This document shows positions 21,328 to 34,300 of a stretch of DNA of 64,000 bases, in pieces. Location: assembly GCA_965153355.1 (NCBI GenBank), contig OZ231127.1, positions 930,001 through 994,000 of the forward strand, written 5' to 3'. The stretch comes from Flaccisagitta enflata. Taxonomy: Eukaryota; Chaetognatha; Sagittoidea; Aphragmophora. The notes under the pieces are model-generated. The model ran no database searches and was not told where the DNA came from. It was given only the letters and a program-made list of their open reading frames with translations. A program made the translations under genes and the position numbers. Every line of letters starts with the position of its first letter. Position 1 is the first letter of the stretch.

Positions 21328-21835
21328 CAGTAGATGTCGTCTAGACTTGGAGATACCGGGGAGCTCATAACCTGAGTATCAGTATAGTGAGGGGACTGAT
21401 ATTTTGCTGATATAATGTATAGACCCTAAGGGGTTGATGATGGGGTATGGCATCCCCCTACGGCTTACCCTAGGAAAAAAACTTTAAGTATAAAATTTTA
21501 GGATCATTCACTTTTTTTGCAGAATTTCAGCTTCATCCATTTGCTTAAAGTGCAAAATCAGTCTGGGATTCGAACCTGGAACCTTTGACTAAATAAACTG
21601 ATCAAGATAAACCTGAAGTCAAGTGAGTTAACCACTAGACCAATTCCGGGAGCTGATTCGACAAGCGAATTTGATTTAGTATATTCAAAAGAATTTTCTA
21701 TTAACAGAGCTGCCATACCCCATCGTCAACCCTATAGGACATAAGCATTATACACACACAGTTTCATTTCATTTGCACAAATGGTAATTAGGATATGAGG
21801 GCCCCCGTATTTCCAAGTATAGACGACATCTACTG
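21328..21835. mobile_element. TA-flanked TIR element with CAGT ends, carrying a tRNA-like insert
   Basis: Left end CAGTAGATGTCGTCTAGACT, right end TAGACGACATCTACTG, with TA at 21326-21327 and 21836-21837. The arms continue to GGGGTATGGCATCCCC near 21,445 and GCCATACCCCATC near 21,712. CAGT ends and TA duplication fit mariner-type elements. A tRNA-like unit lies between the arms. Confidence 0.82.
21561..21650 (-). tRNA. tRNA-like sequence (pseudo-tRNA or SINE head)
   Basis: On the minus strand TTGGTCTAGTGGTTAACTC contains a canonical A box (TGGTCTAGTGG), and GGTTCGAATCC is a perfect B box about 55 bases downstream. The 5' and 3' flanks do not pair as an acceptor stem and the anticodon region is too long, so it is more likely a tRNA-derived SINE head or a pseudogene than a working tRNA. 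Identity not assigned. Confidence 0.6.
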
Positions 21836-21961
21836 TATCAAAAAGTATCACTGAGAAATAGAGTAATTTGATCAGATACAATACAGATACAGTTCAGATA
21901 AAATTCAGATACAATTCTGATACAGTATCAGATTTGTATCCGATACTTATTTTCCCCCGGA

Positions 21962-22190
21962 CTATGTTGTGCGCAGGATCACAATATTGAGGATCACAAT
22001 ATTGATTTGGATGGGTGGGAAGGGGCGTAAAACCCTGATCCACACTCTCGCCCACCCCACACACACAATCACAATAAAAGCGTTTATAAACTTTTTAATT
22101 GAACCACCATGGTTGGAACAATGGGCGGTCCAATGGACTGATGGACAGATGGACAAAGACTATTATACAGTTGCTTGTCCGCATCTAAAA
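21962..22190 (-). repeat. Rep-B copy (reverse)
   Basis: ATCACAATATTGATTTGGAT with GGGTGGGAAGGGGCGTA after it, then a CACACAC tract and a short TGGACAGATGGAC array. This is the reverse complement of the Rep-B end. Confidence 0.65.
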
Positions 22191-22199
22191 AGGTCAAAG

Positions 22200-22776
22200 A
22201 TGTACAATGATGTGCTATGGAGCATATTTTGTCTTCTGACAGTTTTTCTGCATTTAATTTTTTTTATCAAGTTTTTTTTCTCACTCTTTTGACCTGCATA
22301 CACATTCAGCAGCCAACATTTACATATCTGGAATAAACGACAAGACTCGATTCATGGAATCTCTCTTTTCCCTAATTTCTATAATGCAATTAGTCCTTGA
22401 TTAAAATTACTGAACTTTTATCAAAAAAGTCTGCCCACGCAACTTCCTTGCTTGAAAAATAATAATTATGTTTAAAGACATCAATGGATATTTTTAAAGT
22501 GAGGTATGTTAATATAGTTAACTACTTGAAGATTTACTGACAAGCAGTGACTCATATTGAAACCAATGATGTCTATTGCGTATTTTGTTAGCAAAAAATG
22601 TTATAAATATTGAACATACAACAATTTGAACGCAGATTTTTTTGCTATTGCTCATCATTTTTCAAGTCGAATGTCCTCCGTAACTTACACAGTGATCCAA
22701 GACAAAAATGCATATCGACCTACCCCACTGATACAATTAAGTAGATTCATTCAAAGTTTTGTGACTTAAACTTTAC
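22200..22776. other. AT-rich stretch, nothing recognised
   Basis: No coherent frame, inverted repeat or array was found. Confidence 0.5.
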
Positions 22777-23000
22777 TTTTTAGTCGCGTGCTACGCGACT
22801 CTACACCCAACGCTGTCGGTCCGTCTGTCAGTCCGTCGGTCCGTCACACGTCGGTCCGTCCGTCAATCCGTTACACTTTACTTTTTCGGCGTTTCTGGGG
22901 TTTTGGCTAAACTGCTCCTGCCCAAATGCTCCGCAGACCTCGTCACATGGCCCCTGCCCACCCGCACGCGACTGGGGTAGCCGTGTATCCGGCCTTGTTT
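22777..23000 (-). repeat. Rep-A copy, well preserved
   Basis: TTTTAGTCGCGTGCTACGCG hairpin end, TCGGTCCGTCTGTCAGTCCG array, a GTTACACTTTACTTTTTCGG joint, and GTAGCCGTGTATCCGGCCTT end. Confidence 0.85.
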
Positions 23001-23275
23001 TTATAATTGTAGCTGTTTGGTAAAATATTCCAGTATTTGCATCAATTTGCTGCAACCTGCTCATCTTTCAGCTAAGATCTGCTTTTAGTATGAAAGAGCC
23101 CCTAAAAATGAACTAGATTCCAAAATTTAGTAAAGCTAGCAAATGAAGAAAAAGTTTGAAAACATTTCGACCTAACATCCTAGACTAATCTTTCTTTCCG
23201 AGCTCATCTCTGAGTCATTATATTCAGATTCAGAAATTCTAGTCCTGAAACTTAAGAAAATCATTAGTTTCACTA

Positions 23276-23881
23276 ACACCCCTGACAAAATTAGGCGAAC
23301 TGGGATCAGAGTTTGTCTATAATTTCCACAAATTTTGCTCACCATGGGTCAAAATTTTAAGACAACATGGAAATATCTTCTTTCTGTCAGGTTTGAATAA
23401 AAAAAAATCCAATTTGTGTCAACTAAAAGCTTCTGATGCCTTCTTTCTATTGATATTAGGATGATGTGTTTTGGACAAGAGTTTAAAATTTACTGGAGAA
23501 AAAATAATTTTTCTCAAAGGGGTTTTTCACTTTGTAGGGCAGTCACTGACTGTGTTTTTGTGCCATGACCTCATTTTTTCATGAAAGTTATGTAACAACT
23601 TGGAAACGGCTGTTTTCTTCCATCGTATATTGAAAAAGAAAATAGAATAGTTTATAGTATCTCATAGAAAATTGTCCGTGTCAAAATCAGTCAAAATTGT
23701 GTACAGGTTTTTTGGCATATCACGTTCCCAGGGCCCTACCGTTTGGCAGATAATCTAATTGGCCTTGGTTTGTGAAAGCACTGTATCTGAGCTATCATTG
23801 TTTCAAATTTCAGCCCTTTCAATGCATTTTTAGTCTCAATTTTGATCATTTTCCCAGTTCGCCTAATTATGTCAGGGGTGT
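23276..23881. mobile_element. TA-flanked TIR element (606 bp)
   Basis: Left end ACACCCCTGACAAAATTAGG, right end CCTAATTATGTCAGGGGTGT, with TA at 23274-23275 and 23882-23883. The inverted match is about 33 bp. A solo copy of one end (AGTTCGCCTGATTTTGTGAG) lies near 30,692. Confidence 0.85.
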
Positions 23882-23929
23882 TAATAGAGACTGTGAACAT
23901 TTAGTTGCATTTTCTATCCCATTTGAAAT

Positions 23930-24295
23930 CAGAAACAAGACGGAGCTAAATGAGCAGGTATTCTCATAAACATGTTTTTTTTTGTACTTGCTTGCTCATA
24001 CGAGTATCAGAACATTCATCCATCTAACCCATTCAAAATGAGAAAAAAGACTGAGTTAAATGAGCTAGAATACTTAAAAACACTCTCAAATATGTGCAGC
24101 AATGCTCAATGACATGCTTTCTTGTATTTGCTCAGAAATGTATCAAAACATTCATTTATCCTGTTTAAAATTAGAAAAAAAAAAGACTGAGCTAAATGAG
24201 CTAAGTGGGCTAGAATATTTGAAAATACCCTCACAGATTAGCAGCTATGCTCAAAAACATGTTTTCTTGTATTTACATGCTTAAGCAGACATAAT
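23930..24295. repeat. ~125-bp tandem repeat, three copies
   Basis: Each copy carries GAGCTAAATGAGCTAGAATA, CATGCTTTCTTGTATTTGCT and ACATTCATTTATCC-like segments. Related single sequence, inverted, is at 10,725-10,930. The short open frames here are unsupported. Confidence 0.75.
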
Positions 24296-24439
24296 GACAG
24301 ACACATGCATAATGATAGCAACTGTAAACATTGAAAATAGAAAGGATCATCTCAAACTAGGCGAGGATCATTGGAAACTAGCTCAAAAATAGGGATCATC
24401 CAGCAGGAGTATCTGACACTAACTTCCCAATTTGGTCTA

Positions 24440-24670
24440 GCTTATCTAAAGCTGTGTTAGGACTACCGGAATGTCTTATGTATTTACGCTAGGACTAGTG
24501 GCATTTCCTTGTAGGACTAGTGACCCTTAACGCAATTTCTCGTTAGGACTACTGGATACAGTGGGTAGGACTAGTGGGCAGAGGACTAGTGGACAGGAGG
24601 ACTAGTTGGCAGGAGGACTAGTGGACAGGAGGTCTACTGGGAGGTAGTACTAAGTACTGTAGGAATACTG
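24440..24670. repeat. ~15-bp minisatellite AGGACTAGTGGGCAGG
   Basis: About a dozen variable copies around the core GGACTAGTGG. Confidence 0.85.
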
Positions 24671-24689
24671 GGCGGAACCCCCTCAAATC

Positions 24690-24870
24690 AGGTCCTTAGT
24701 ACCTCAAATTAGGTGGTCAAGCCCATATTTTCGTCCAGTGTGGAATCATAGGTTACTGGCCTGTCTAGGGCCGCCACCCCTCTCATTATCTAATCCCCAT
24801 AAGGCCATATATACACTAACCAAGGTGCATCGGGTGCCGCTGACAAAGTAATGCTTCTGCAACTTTTTTT
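24690..24870 (+). repeat. Rep-C fragment
   Basis: GTGTGGAATCATAGGTTACT, GGGCCGCCACCCC, then CATCGGGTGCCGCTGACAAA and the tail TAATGCTTCTGCAACTTTTT. Confidence 0.7.
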
Positions 24871-24997
24871 TCCATCTTGCTTTCCGACTCTTTCAGCGAT
24901 ACAGTCATCGTCTTCCCACTCTTGAGTATAGAATAGATGGATTCATTAATCGCAAAAGGAGCTAAGAAAGAGTTTCATCGAGAACAATAATGATGCC

Positions 24998-24998
<1 letters not shown>

Positions 24999-25084
<86 letters not shown>

Positions 25085-25110
25085 AGCGAGAGCGAGAGCG
25101 AGAGCGAGAG
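24999..25110. repeat. (GA)n with GAGAGC variants
   Basis: Pure GA to about 25,076, then CGAGAGCGAGAGCGAGAG. Confidence 0.95.
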
Positions 25111-25263
25111 AAGGAGATTTTCATCATAGAATCTATCAACGAGTTAGCACCTTTTCTCTTTCCCGGCTCTTTTTTCTTACTATCTTCATTTCTCACTTAT
25201 TCCTATTCTTGTCATTGTTTGTGTATTTTTTCTTGTTGTCGTCGTTGATGTTCAAGCGGTTGC

Positions 25264-25265
25264 TT

Positions 25266-25355
<90 letters not shown>

Positions 25356-25762
25356 GGTGGTTGTTGTTGTTGTTGTTGTGGTGGTGGTGGTGGTGGTGGT
25401 GGTGGTGGTGGTGGTGGTGGTGGTGGTGGTGGTGGTGGTGGTGGTGGTGGGGGTGAAAGTGGTGGTGGTGGTGGTGGTGGTGGTGGTGGTGGTGGTGGTG
25501 GTGGTGGTGGTGTTGCTGTTGTTTGTTGTTGTTATTTGTTGTTGTTGTTGTTGTTGTTATTTTAACATTGTTGTAAGCATGTGTTATTTTATGTTATTTG
25601 TTGTTGTTGTTGTTTTTGTTGTAGTTGTTGTGGTTGTTGTGGTTGTTGTGGTTGTTGTGATTGTTGTGATTGTTGTTGTTGTTGTTATGGACTTTGTTGT
25701 TGTTGTTGTGGTGGTGGTGGTGGTGGTGGTGGTGGTGGTGGTGGTGGTGGTGGTGATGGTGG

Positions 25763-25795
<33 letters not shown>

Positions 25796-25875
25796 TTCGT
25801 GTTGTTGTTGTTGCAGTAGCTGTTCTTAAACTTGTTCTGGTTTTTGTTTTTGTTCTTGTTGAACATTTGTTGTTT
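25264..25875. repeat. Compound (TTG)n-(TGG)n-(TTG)n microsatellite
   Basis: (TTG)n to about 25,370, (GTG/TGG)n to about 25,512, then mixed TTG and TGG blocks to 25,870. All long frames here (poly-Cys, poly-Gly, poly-Val, poly-His, poly-Asn) are artefacts of triplet repeats. Confidence 0.95.
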
Positions 25876-25877
25876 TT

Positions 25878-26105
25878 TTGTTGCGGACACGCAACTCTAA
25901 AAGAGGCTTTGTCCGACCGTTGGTCCGTCCGTAGGTCCGGCGGTCCGTTGAGTCATTGATCATTAGTAATCAAGTTGAAAAGTGGAAAAATGAGCGTTTT
26001 AAGATACTTTTTATGATATGTTTGTGTAATGGGTCAGGGGTTTGGATGAGGGTTGGATGCCCCTGCCCACCCGTCCGCAACGATATTTTGACCCCGCGTC
26101 ACTTG
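25878..26105 (+). repeat. Rep-B copy, complete
   Basis: TTGCGGACACGCAACTCTAA with AGAGGCTTTGTCCGACC following, a short GTCCGTCCGTAGGTCCG array, and the end GCCCACCCGTCCGCAACGAT with ATTTTGACCCCGCGTCAC. Confidence 0.8.
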
Positions 26106-26516
26106 TTACTTGAAAGTTTGTCCTAGGCCACAGAAAACTTTCGATATTTTTTAGTCATCCAATCATAACAGAAATAGCAGAATCACTAAATATTCCTTCC
26201 TCCAAATTGTCTATTGCTTTTCATGGGTCGCAAGCACGGAACTAAATATGGTGCTGTGTCCGTCTGTTCGTCCGAGTGACTGAGATAAGATATGCTAATC
26301 AAGCATATTCATGCGCACACGAACTGACAGAGCCGGTAATATTCGCAAGCTGGAAGGACAGTAAGAAGAATGAATCGATTCAATGGCAGATGAATTTTGG
26401 TTGACTGACAGACAATTTTCGAAACTAGTCTTGTTTCGTTGGAGATTGATTAACTAAACAAGACGATTCCGTCTGTTCATTTGAAGGTGGACCTTCTGAT
26501 TGACAGACGTAGACAG

Positions 26517-28023
<1,507 letters not shown>

Positions 28024-28553
28024 GTAGTCAGAAACAAGACCAGGTAGTCTGTTTATTCCGAGTTACCTCCGAGAAACGGAAAGTGTGCCAAGATCAGTGG
28101 AAAAAGAGCCTCTTCACTTTGGCCGAGTGACTTTTTCTTCTCCTTAACAAACAAGTAAGGCCTTGCGTATGGCGTTTTTTTCCGCGGTTTCGGTTCGGGT
28201 TCGGAATACCTCAAATACTAGCGGGTTTATGATGGGTTTCAATCCAGTTTAAGTAAATATAGTAGCAAAGATGTTTGATTTAACTAAGAGTAAGAGAAAA
28301 AATGAGAGAAAAAGAGAGAGAAAAAACATGAAGAAAGAAGAAAAATAAAGAGAGAAAAAAAAAGAAGAAAAAAAAGAAAGAAAATTGAGAATAAAAAGAA
28401 TCAAACAAACACATACAAAAATGCACACAGACACATACACACTGAGACAGCACTGAAACAGCAAATAATCTGAGAAAAAAAGTGAGCAAAAAAGGGGAAA
28501 TGAATAAGTTTGAATAACACAATAAAAAAATGAAATAAATGCAACTAAGGGGG

Positions 28554-28580
28554 AGAGAGTGAGAGAGAGAGAGAGACGAA

Positions 28581-28644
<64 letters not shown>

Positions 28645-28645
28645 T

Positions 28646-28695
<50 letters not shown>
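28554..28695. repeat. (GA)n then (CA)n microsatellite
   Basis: Short GA run then about 115 bp of CA with two CACGCACACATACG interruptions. Confidence 0.95.
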
Positions 28696-28701
<6 letters not shown>

Positions 28702-29136
28702 GTTCCACGCGCCAATACAAAAAATATCAAAAGAATGAGAAAAAAAAATTGATAGGTGATATTCAAAGAGAATAATTCAAAAGCGAAAACTGTCCTGAAA
28801 CAAAGTGGTCTGAAGGCAGCTCCAGATACCAGGTTTGGCCCCTAGAGCCGAACCTCGGCCTTCTCACGGCCAAACCCGCAAGGCCTTACAAACAAGGCCG
28901 CAAACACGGCAAGTAGAGCGGGTGCGCCATGGCAGTATGTGGGTTTGCGGGGGCTGTAACATGGTAGGGCAGGGGTAGCGATGCTCAAAAATGACTGTTA
29001 TAGCCAATTTCACGTTCTCCCAAATTTCGCGTAACCAACCTTCCGACCTTCAGACGTTCCCAGGTACACAGCCTCTTATAGAGCGACTAAAAATGCGCCT
29101 CATCAACGTTACCTTTTATTGATCTGTCTGCCGCAG

Positions 29137-29471
<335 letters not shown>

Positions 29472-29958
29472 GTCGTTAAGAAGAATGTCACTGTACAGAA
29501 ATCCTCACATAACACCTCTCACATAATTAAACAAACTGGCAAAATGATCGAAATTGATAGAAATAATGCATTCAGTGGGCTGAAATTTGACAAAGAGGGA
29601 GCTAAAATATAGTAATTTCGCAAACCGGGGCAAAAAGGTATACCCGGGAAAGTGCGTGGCTCTCAGAAAGTGTTATACCAAAAATCCAGTGAAATATTTT
29701 GACTGATTTTGTAGGGAAAATCTTTGATGAATAGACAGCATAAACCTGCTTAGAATTTATCATGAAAAAGGCAGGAAAACATCAATTCTTGGGTTTTTGT
29801 ATCACTAACAGTCAAAAATGAGTCAACAGTACCATTATACAGTCAGTGATAGCTGAAAAAAATGTCAAAACCCATTGTGAAATAGATTGGTTTTAGTGGC
29901 AAGCTTGAAGCTAAATTAAACCTGAAATTTGCATGATATCATTTGGTGAAGCCATTTA

Positions 29959-30561
29959 CCATCTTGGCCATAAATATGGAAACAGTTAGTGTATAAGTTG
30001 ATTTATTGACTAGAATTGAGCGACAAACATATCAAAACGCATCTAGTATTTTGTGTGACCGCCTTGGGCATCGACCACCGCCTGCATGCGCCGTGGCATC
30101 GATTCGTAGAGAGACTGGAGGTACGCCGGAGTGATGTTGTCCCAAACCTTTTGCGCGATGAAAATTGAGCGAGTTATGACATATGCTTTCTTCTTTCGGC
30201 TCTCATTTCTAAACGAATAAAGATACAGGAACCAGCTTGGTCTCATTCGATAGATCTTTCGCAGACGCGAATTTTGAAAAAAAAAACATCTCTCTGCGAT
30301 GAAAATCGAGCGAGTTATGACACTTTTTAGCTGTTTCCATATTTATGACTTTTTTTCCTCCATTTCTTTCCTCCTGCAAAAAGCATATGCTTTCTTCTTT
30401 CGGCTCTCATTTCTAAACGAATAAAGATACAGGAACCAGCTTGGTCTCATTCGATAGATCTTTCGCAGACGCGAATTTTGAAAAAAAAATCATCTCTCTG
30501 CAATGAAAATTGAGCGAGTTATGACACTTTTTAGCTGTTTCCATATTTATGGCCAAGATGG
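29959..30561 (-). mobile_element. Internally deleted Tc1-like transposon (603 bp)
   Basis: Left end CCATCTTGGCCATAAATATG, right end CATATTTATGGCCAAGATGG, with TA at 29957-29958 and 30562-30563. It retains the C-terminus of a Tc1 transposase on the minus strand. The rest is a ~207-bp tandem duplication (starting near 30,180 and 30,387) that carries the shared core CTCATTTCTAAACGAATAAA. Confidence 0.88.
30043..30153 (-). pseudogene. Tc1 transposase C-terminal remnant (36 codons)
   Basis: The minus-strand frame ends QKVWDNITPAYLQSLYESMP + RRMQAVVDAQGGHTKY and stops. The family's end is typically W..I.......L..SMPRR...V....G..TKY, so the assignment is firm. All catalytic DDE residues are missing because the upstream part is deleted and replaced by tandem repeats. 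Confidence 0.9.
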
Positions 30562-30564
30562 TAT

Positions 30565-31335
30565 AGCTATGGGCCGGCATGATTTGATTTTTTTTGTAGA
30601 TATCTCATGGGAATAACATATTTTGAAATTATCATTAACTTGGACTCCTGTTTTGGACTTTAAAAACGCAATTATGGACAGGTTTCGATCCCAGTTCGCC
30701 TGATTTTGTGAGAGGTGTTAAAAGCAAGCGGCACCCCCTTTTTTCTCAACCCATTCGAGACAATCAAACTTGGTACAGATGATCATTATCATAATGATAT
30801 TACGGGAGTTTATTACATCTCTTCATGGCAATTTTTGATGCTCTGAGCTAAGATATGGCAGTGAGGTAGGGGGAGGCAAAAATGCCTAGAAATCCTCATA
30901 AGCTTGGTGTGTGGGCAACTCATCAAAAATCAACTTGATAAGGGAGCTATGGTGAGATCCCACTTCAACAGATTTCAAAGGACCAATAAATTTCATCTGT
31001 TATAGATGGAACTCTATTAGACCCAATATGATAAATAACAAGCCTAGAGGAGTGACAATATCATCGCAGACGGGTGGGCAGGGACGCACAACGCCATCCC
31101 ACACCCTGTTCCATACCCCAGGGTGACTTGAATTATGGTCAAACCCGAATCTCGTCTTCCTCAGGGGAAAAACGTGACCATTTCTGGTGCTTGCAATGAC
31201 AATTCGCCAACTTTCCTGCAGTCATGAGTAAACTTTATTTGATCATCACCAGATTTTAAAGACATTATTTGTGATAGAAATGGACACATTTCTCCCGCGA
31301 GGAAGACAATATTCCAGTTTCACCACAATTTCAGT
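30565..31335. other. Repeat debris, no gene
   Basis: Holds one solo end of the 23,276-type element (about 30,692-30,722) and a reverse Rep-B fragment at about 31,040-31,135 (ATCGCAGACGGGTGGGCAGG). Nothing else recognised. Confidence 0.55.
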
Positions 31336-31342
31336 CACTCTA

Positions 31343-34300
31343 CCACGCGGATAAAAAAAAAAGACGCACTTTTGGATGGCATATTTTGCCTATAATGTCT
31401 AAGGAAACTAAGTAAAATCTTAGGTCATTTGAAAGCCCTTCAAAAGTTCTTCCATTTGGCACCAATCTGGTAATGCTATCTTTTTTCGTTTAGAAATGGC
31501 ATTAGTTTGAATGAAAACATTGCCCATTTTAGTTTCACAATCCATACAGTACCAGAATCAAAGAACTGGTGATAAGGAGGGAAGCCATATCTCTTCAATT
31601 ATAAGGATATGAGATCTGAAATTTTTCTGTGGTGTGCACCTATAGTACCCCCACCCCCCATAAGGGTTTGGAGCTGTTCCGGGCATTTTTTGTTTTTGGT
31701 TGTCAAAAATTTTTTTATTTCTTAAAATCACTATTGTAGGCCAAAAAATTTGTTTCAAAATTTTATTTTTATGTTACATGTAGTCAATACCCAGAGCTAC
31801 AAATTTCATTTTTTGAAAAATATTTTTGGCCAATTTTTAAGGGAATGGCACTTAAAAAAACAAAATTTCAAAAAAATGAAAAATCGCTATATTTTCTAAA
31901 AAAATTGGCTTAGCATAATAATTTTTGGCATGGAAGTAGTCTTGAGAACTCTTAATGTGTATGCCAAATTTCAACTCCAATATTTGAATTTTAAAGGAGT
32001 TATGAGATTTTGAAATTTTGATAATTTTTGGTAAAAAACATTTTTTCTGATAAAATTTTTTTTTGTTGACCATTTTTCATGAAATTTCATAGACAAACAA
32101 AGTAATTGATATTTTTTGGCTTCCAAAAAAAATTTGGGCACTGCCACCCCTTTAAAAATTTTTTTTTTCTCAAAAATTGCTAAAACTGGCTATTTTTCTA
32201 TGTTGCATAAAAAATGTTCCTGTTATCCGATCAACTTAATTTTTGGAGGGATTATCAACCTACATCTGCAGTAACTATGTTTCAAATTTCAAGTAAATCG
32301 GATAATTTGTTCTGGAGATATTCAAGTTCAAAGTGGAAAGGGCAAGCTAAAATCACTGTTTCTGTGGTATTTTAATGATAAGTCTTTATTGAAGGTTAGC
32401 TACAAGTGTCTCAAAAAGGTAATGTTTAATCGATATGTTGCAAAAATTGTTGCAAATAGGTGTGGAATATGTCCCTGCAGCATAACCAACCAAAATTTTT
32501 GGATTTCACAGTCTCTAAAAAAATAAGCACCAAAAAAACTGCAAAAAATGCCTTTTTTGGCATTTTTTGTCTTTTTTTGGGGTGTAACGACATCCCCATC
32601 CCCAAAGTTTTTGTTGCATAGTAGTCCATGATAGGACAGATGTCCCTCCAAAAATTTATTCAATTCTGTCACGCTTTAAGCACAAAAATTTTAGTTTAAA
32701 ATGGCAAAAAATGTGATTTTTTGAATTTTTTAAGCTGTTTTTGGGGTGTAATGCATATTAAACGACATCCCCATCCCCAAATTTTTTGTGGCATAGTAGT
32801 CCATGGTATGACAGATGTCCCCCAAAAAATTTTTTCATTTCCGTCACGCTTTAAGCATAAAAATTTTGGTTTAAAATGGCAAAAAATGCACTTTTTTGAA
32901 TTTTTAAAGCTGTTTTTGGGGTGTAATGCATATTAAACGACATCCCCATCTCCAAACTTTTTGTGGCATAGTAGTCCATGATAGGACAGATGTCCCCCAA
33001 AAAATTTATTCATTTCCGTCATGCTTTAAGTACAAAAATTTTGGTTTAAAATGGCAAAAAATGTGATTTTTGAATTTTTTAAAGCTGTTTTTGGGGTGTA
33101 ATGCATATTAAACAATAATAAACAACATCCCCATCCCCAAACTTTTTGTGGCATTATAGGACAGATGTCCCCCCTAAAATTTATTTATTTCTGTCACGCT
33201 TTAAGCACAAAAAATTTGGGGATGGGGATGTCGTTAAATATGCATTCACCCCAAAAACAGCTTAAAAATTCAAAAATCATTTTTGCCATTTCAAACCAAA
33301 GGGCTTAAGCGTGACAGTGACTAAGTTTTTGGGGACATCTGTCCTATCATGGACTACTATGCCACTAAAAGTTTGGGGATGGGGATGTCGTTTAATATGC
33401 ATTACACCAGCAAATAATTCAAAAATTGCATTTTTGCCATTCTAAACCAAAATTTTTATGCTAAAGCATGTCAGAAATTAATAAATTTTGGGGGACATCT
33501 GTCCTATCATGGACTACTATATACAAAAGTTTGGAGATCGGGATGTCGTTTAATATGCATTACACCCAAAAACAGCTTAAAAAATTCAAAAAATTGCATT
33601 TTTTTCCATTTGAAACCAAAATTTTTGTGCTTATAGCATGACGGAAATGAATAAATTTTTTGGGGGACATCTGTCCTATCATGGACTACTATGCCACAAA
33701 AGTTTGAAGATGGGGATGTTGTTTAATATGCATTACACCCCAAAAACAGCTTAAAAAATTCAAAAAATTGCATTTTTTGCCATTTTAAACCAAAATTTTT
33801 ATGCTTAAAGCGTGACAGAATTGAATAAATTTTTGGAGGGACATCTGTCCTATCATGGATTACTATGCCACAAAAAATTTGGGGATGGGGATGTCGTTAC
33901 ACCCCAAAAATGTGACAAAAAATGCCAAAAAAGGCATTTTTTGCAGTTTTTTTGGTGCCTATTTTTTTAGAGACTGTGAAATCCAAAAATTTTGGTTGGT
34001 TATGCTGCAGGGACATATTCCACACCTATTTGCAACAATTCTTGCAACAGATCGATTAAACATTACCTTTTTGAGACACTTTTAGCTAACCTTCAATAAA
34101 GACTTATCATTAAAATACCACAGAAAGTGATTTTAGCTCGCCCTTTCCACTTTGAACTTGAATATCTCCAGAACGAATTGAGCAATTTACTTGAAATTTG
34201 AAACATAGTTACTGCAGATGTAGGTTGATAATCCCTCCAAAAATTAAGTTGATCGAATAACAGGAACAGTTTTTATTCAACCTAAAAAAATAGCCAATTT

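Noticed and set aside
22828-23064. Minus-strand frame across a Rep-A copy
   Set aside because: It is the reverse reading of Rep-A; similar frames occur in every copy.
24990-25959. Long frames of poly-Gly, poly-Cys, poly-Val, poly-His or poly-Asn
   Set aside because: Direct products of (TTG)n, (TGG)n and (GA)n triplet and dinucleotide repeats.
28249-28766. Cys/Val-repeat frames
   Set aside because: Translation of (CA)n on the minus strand.
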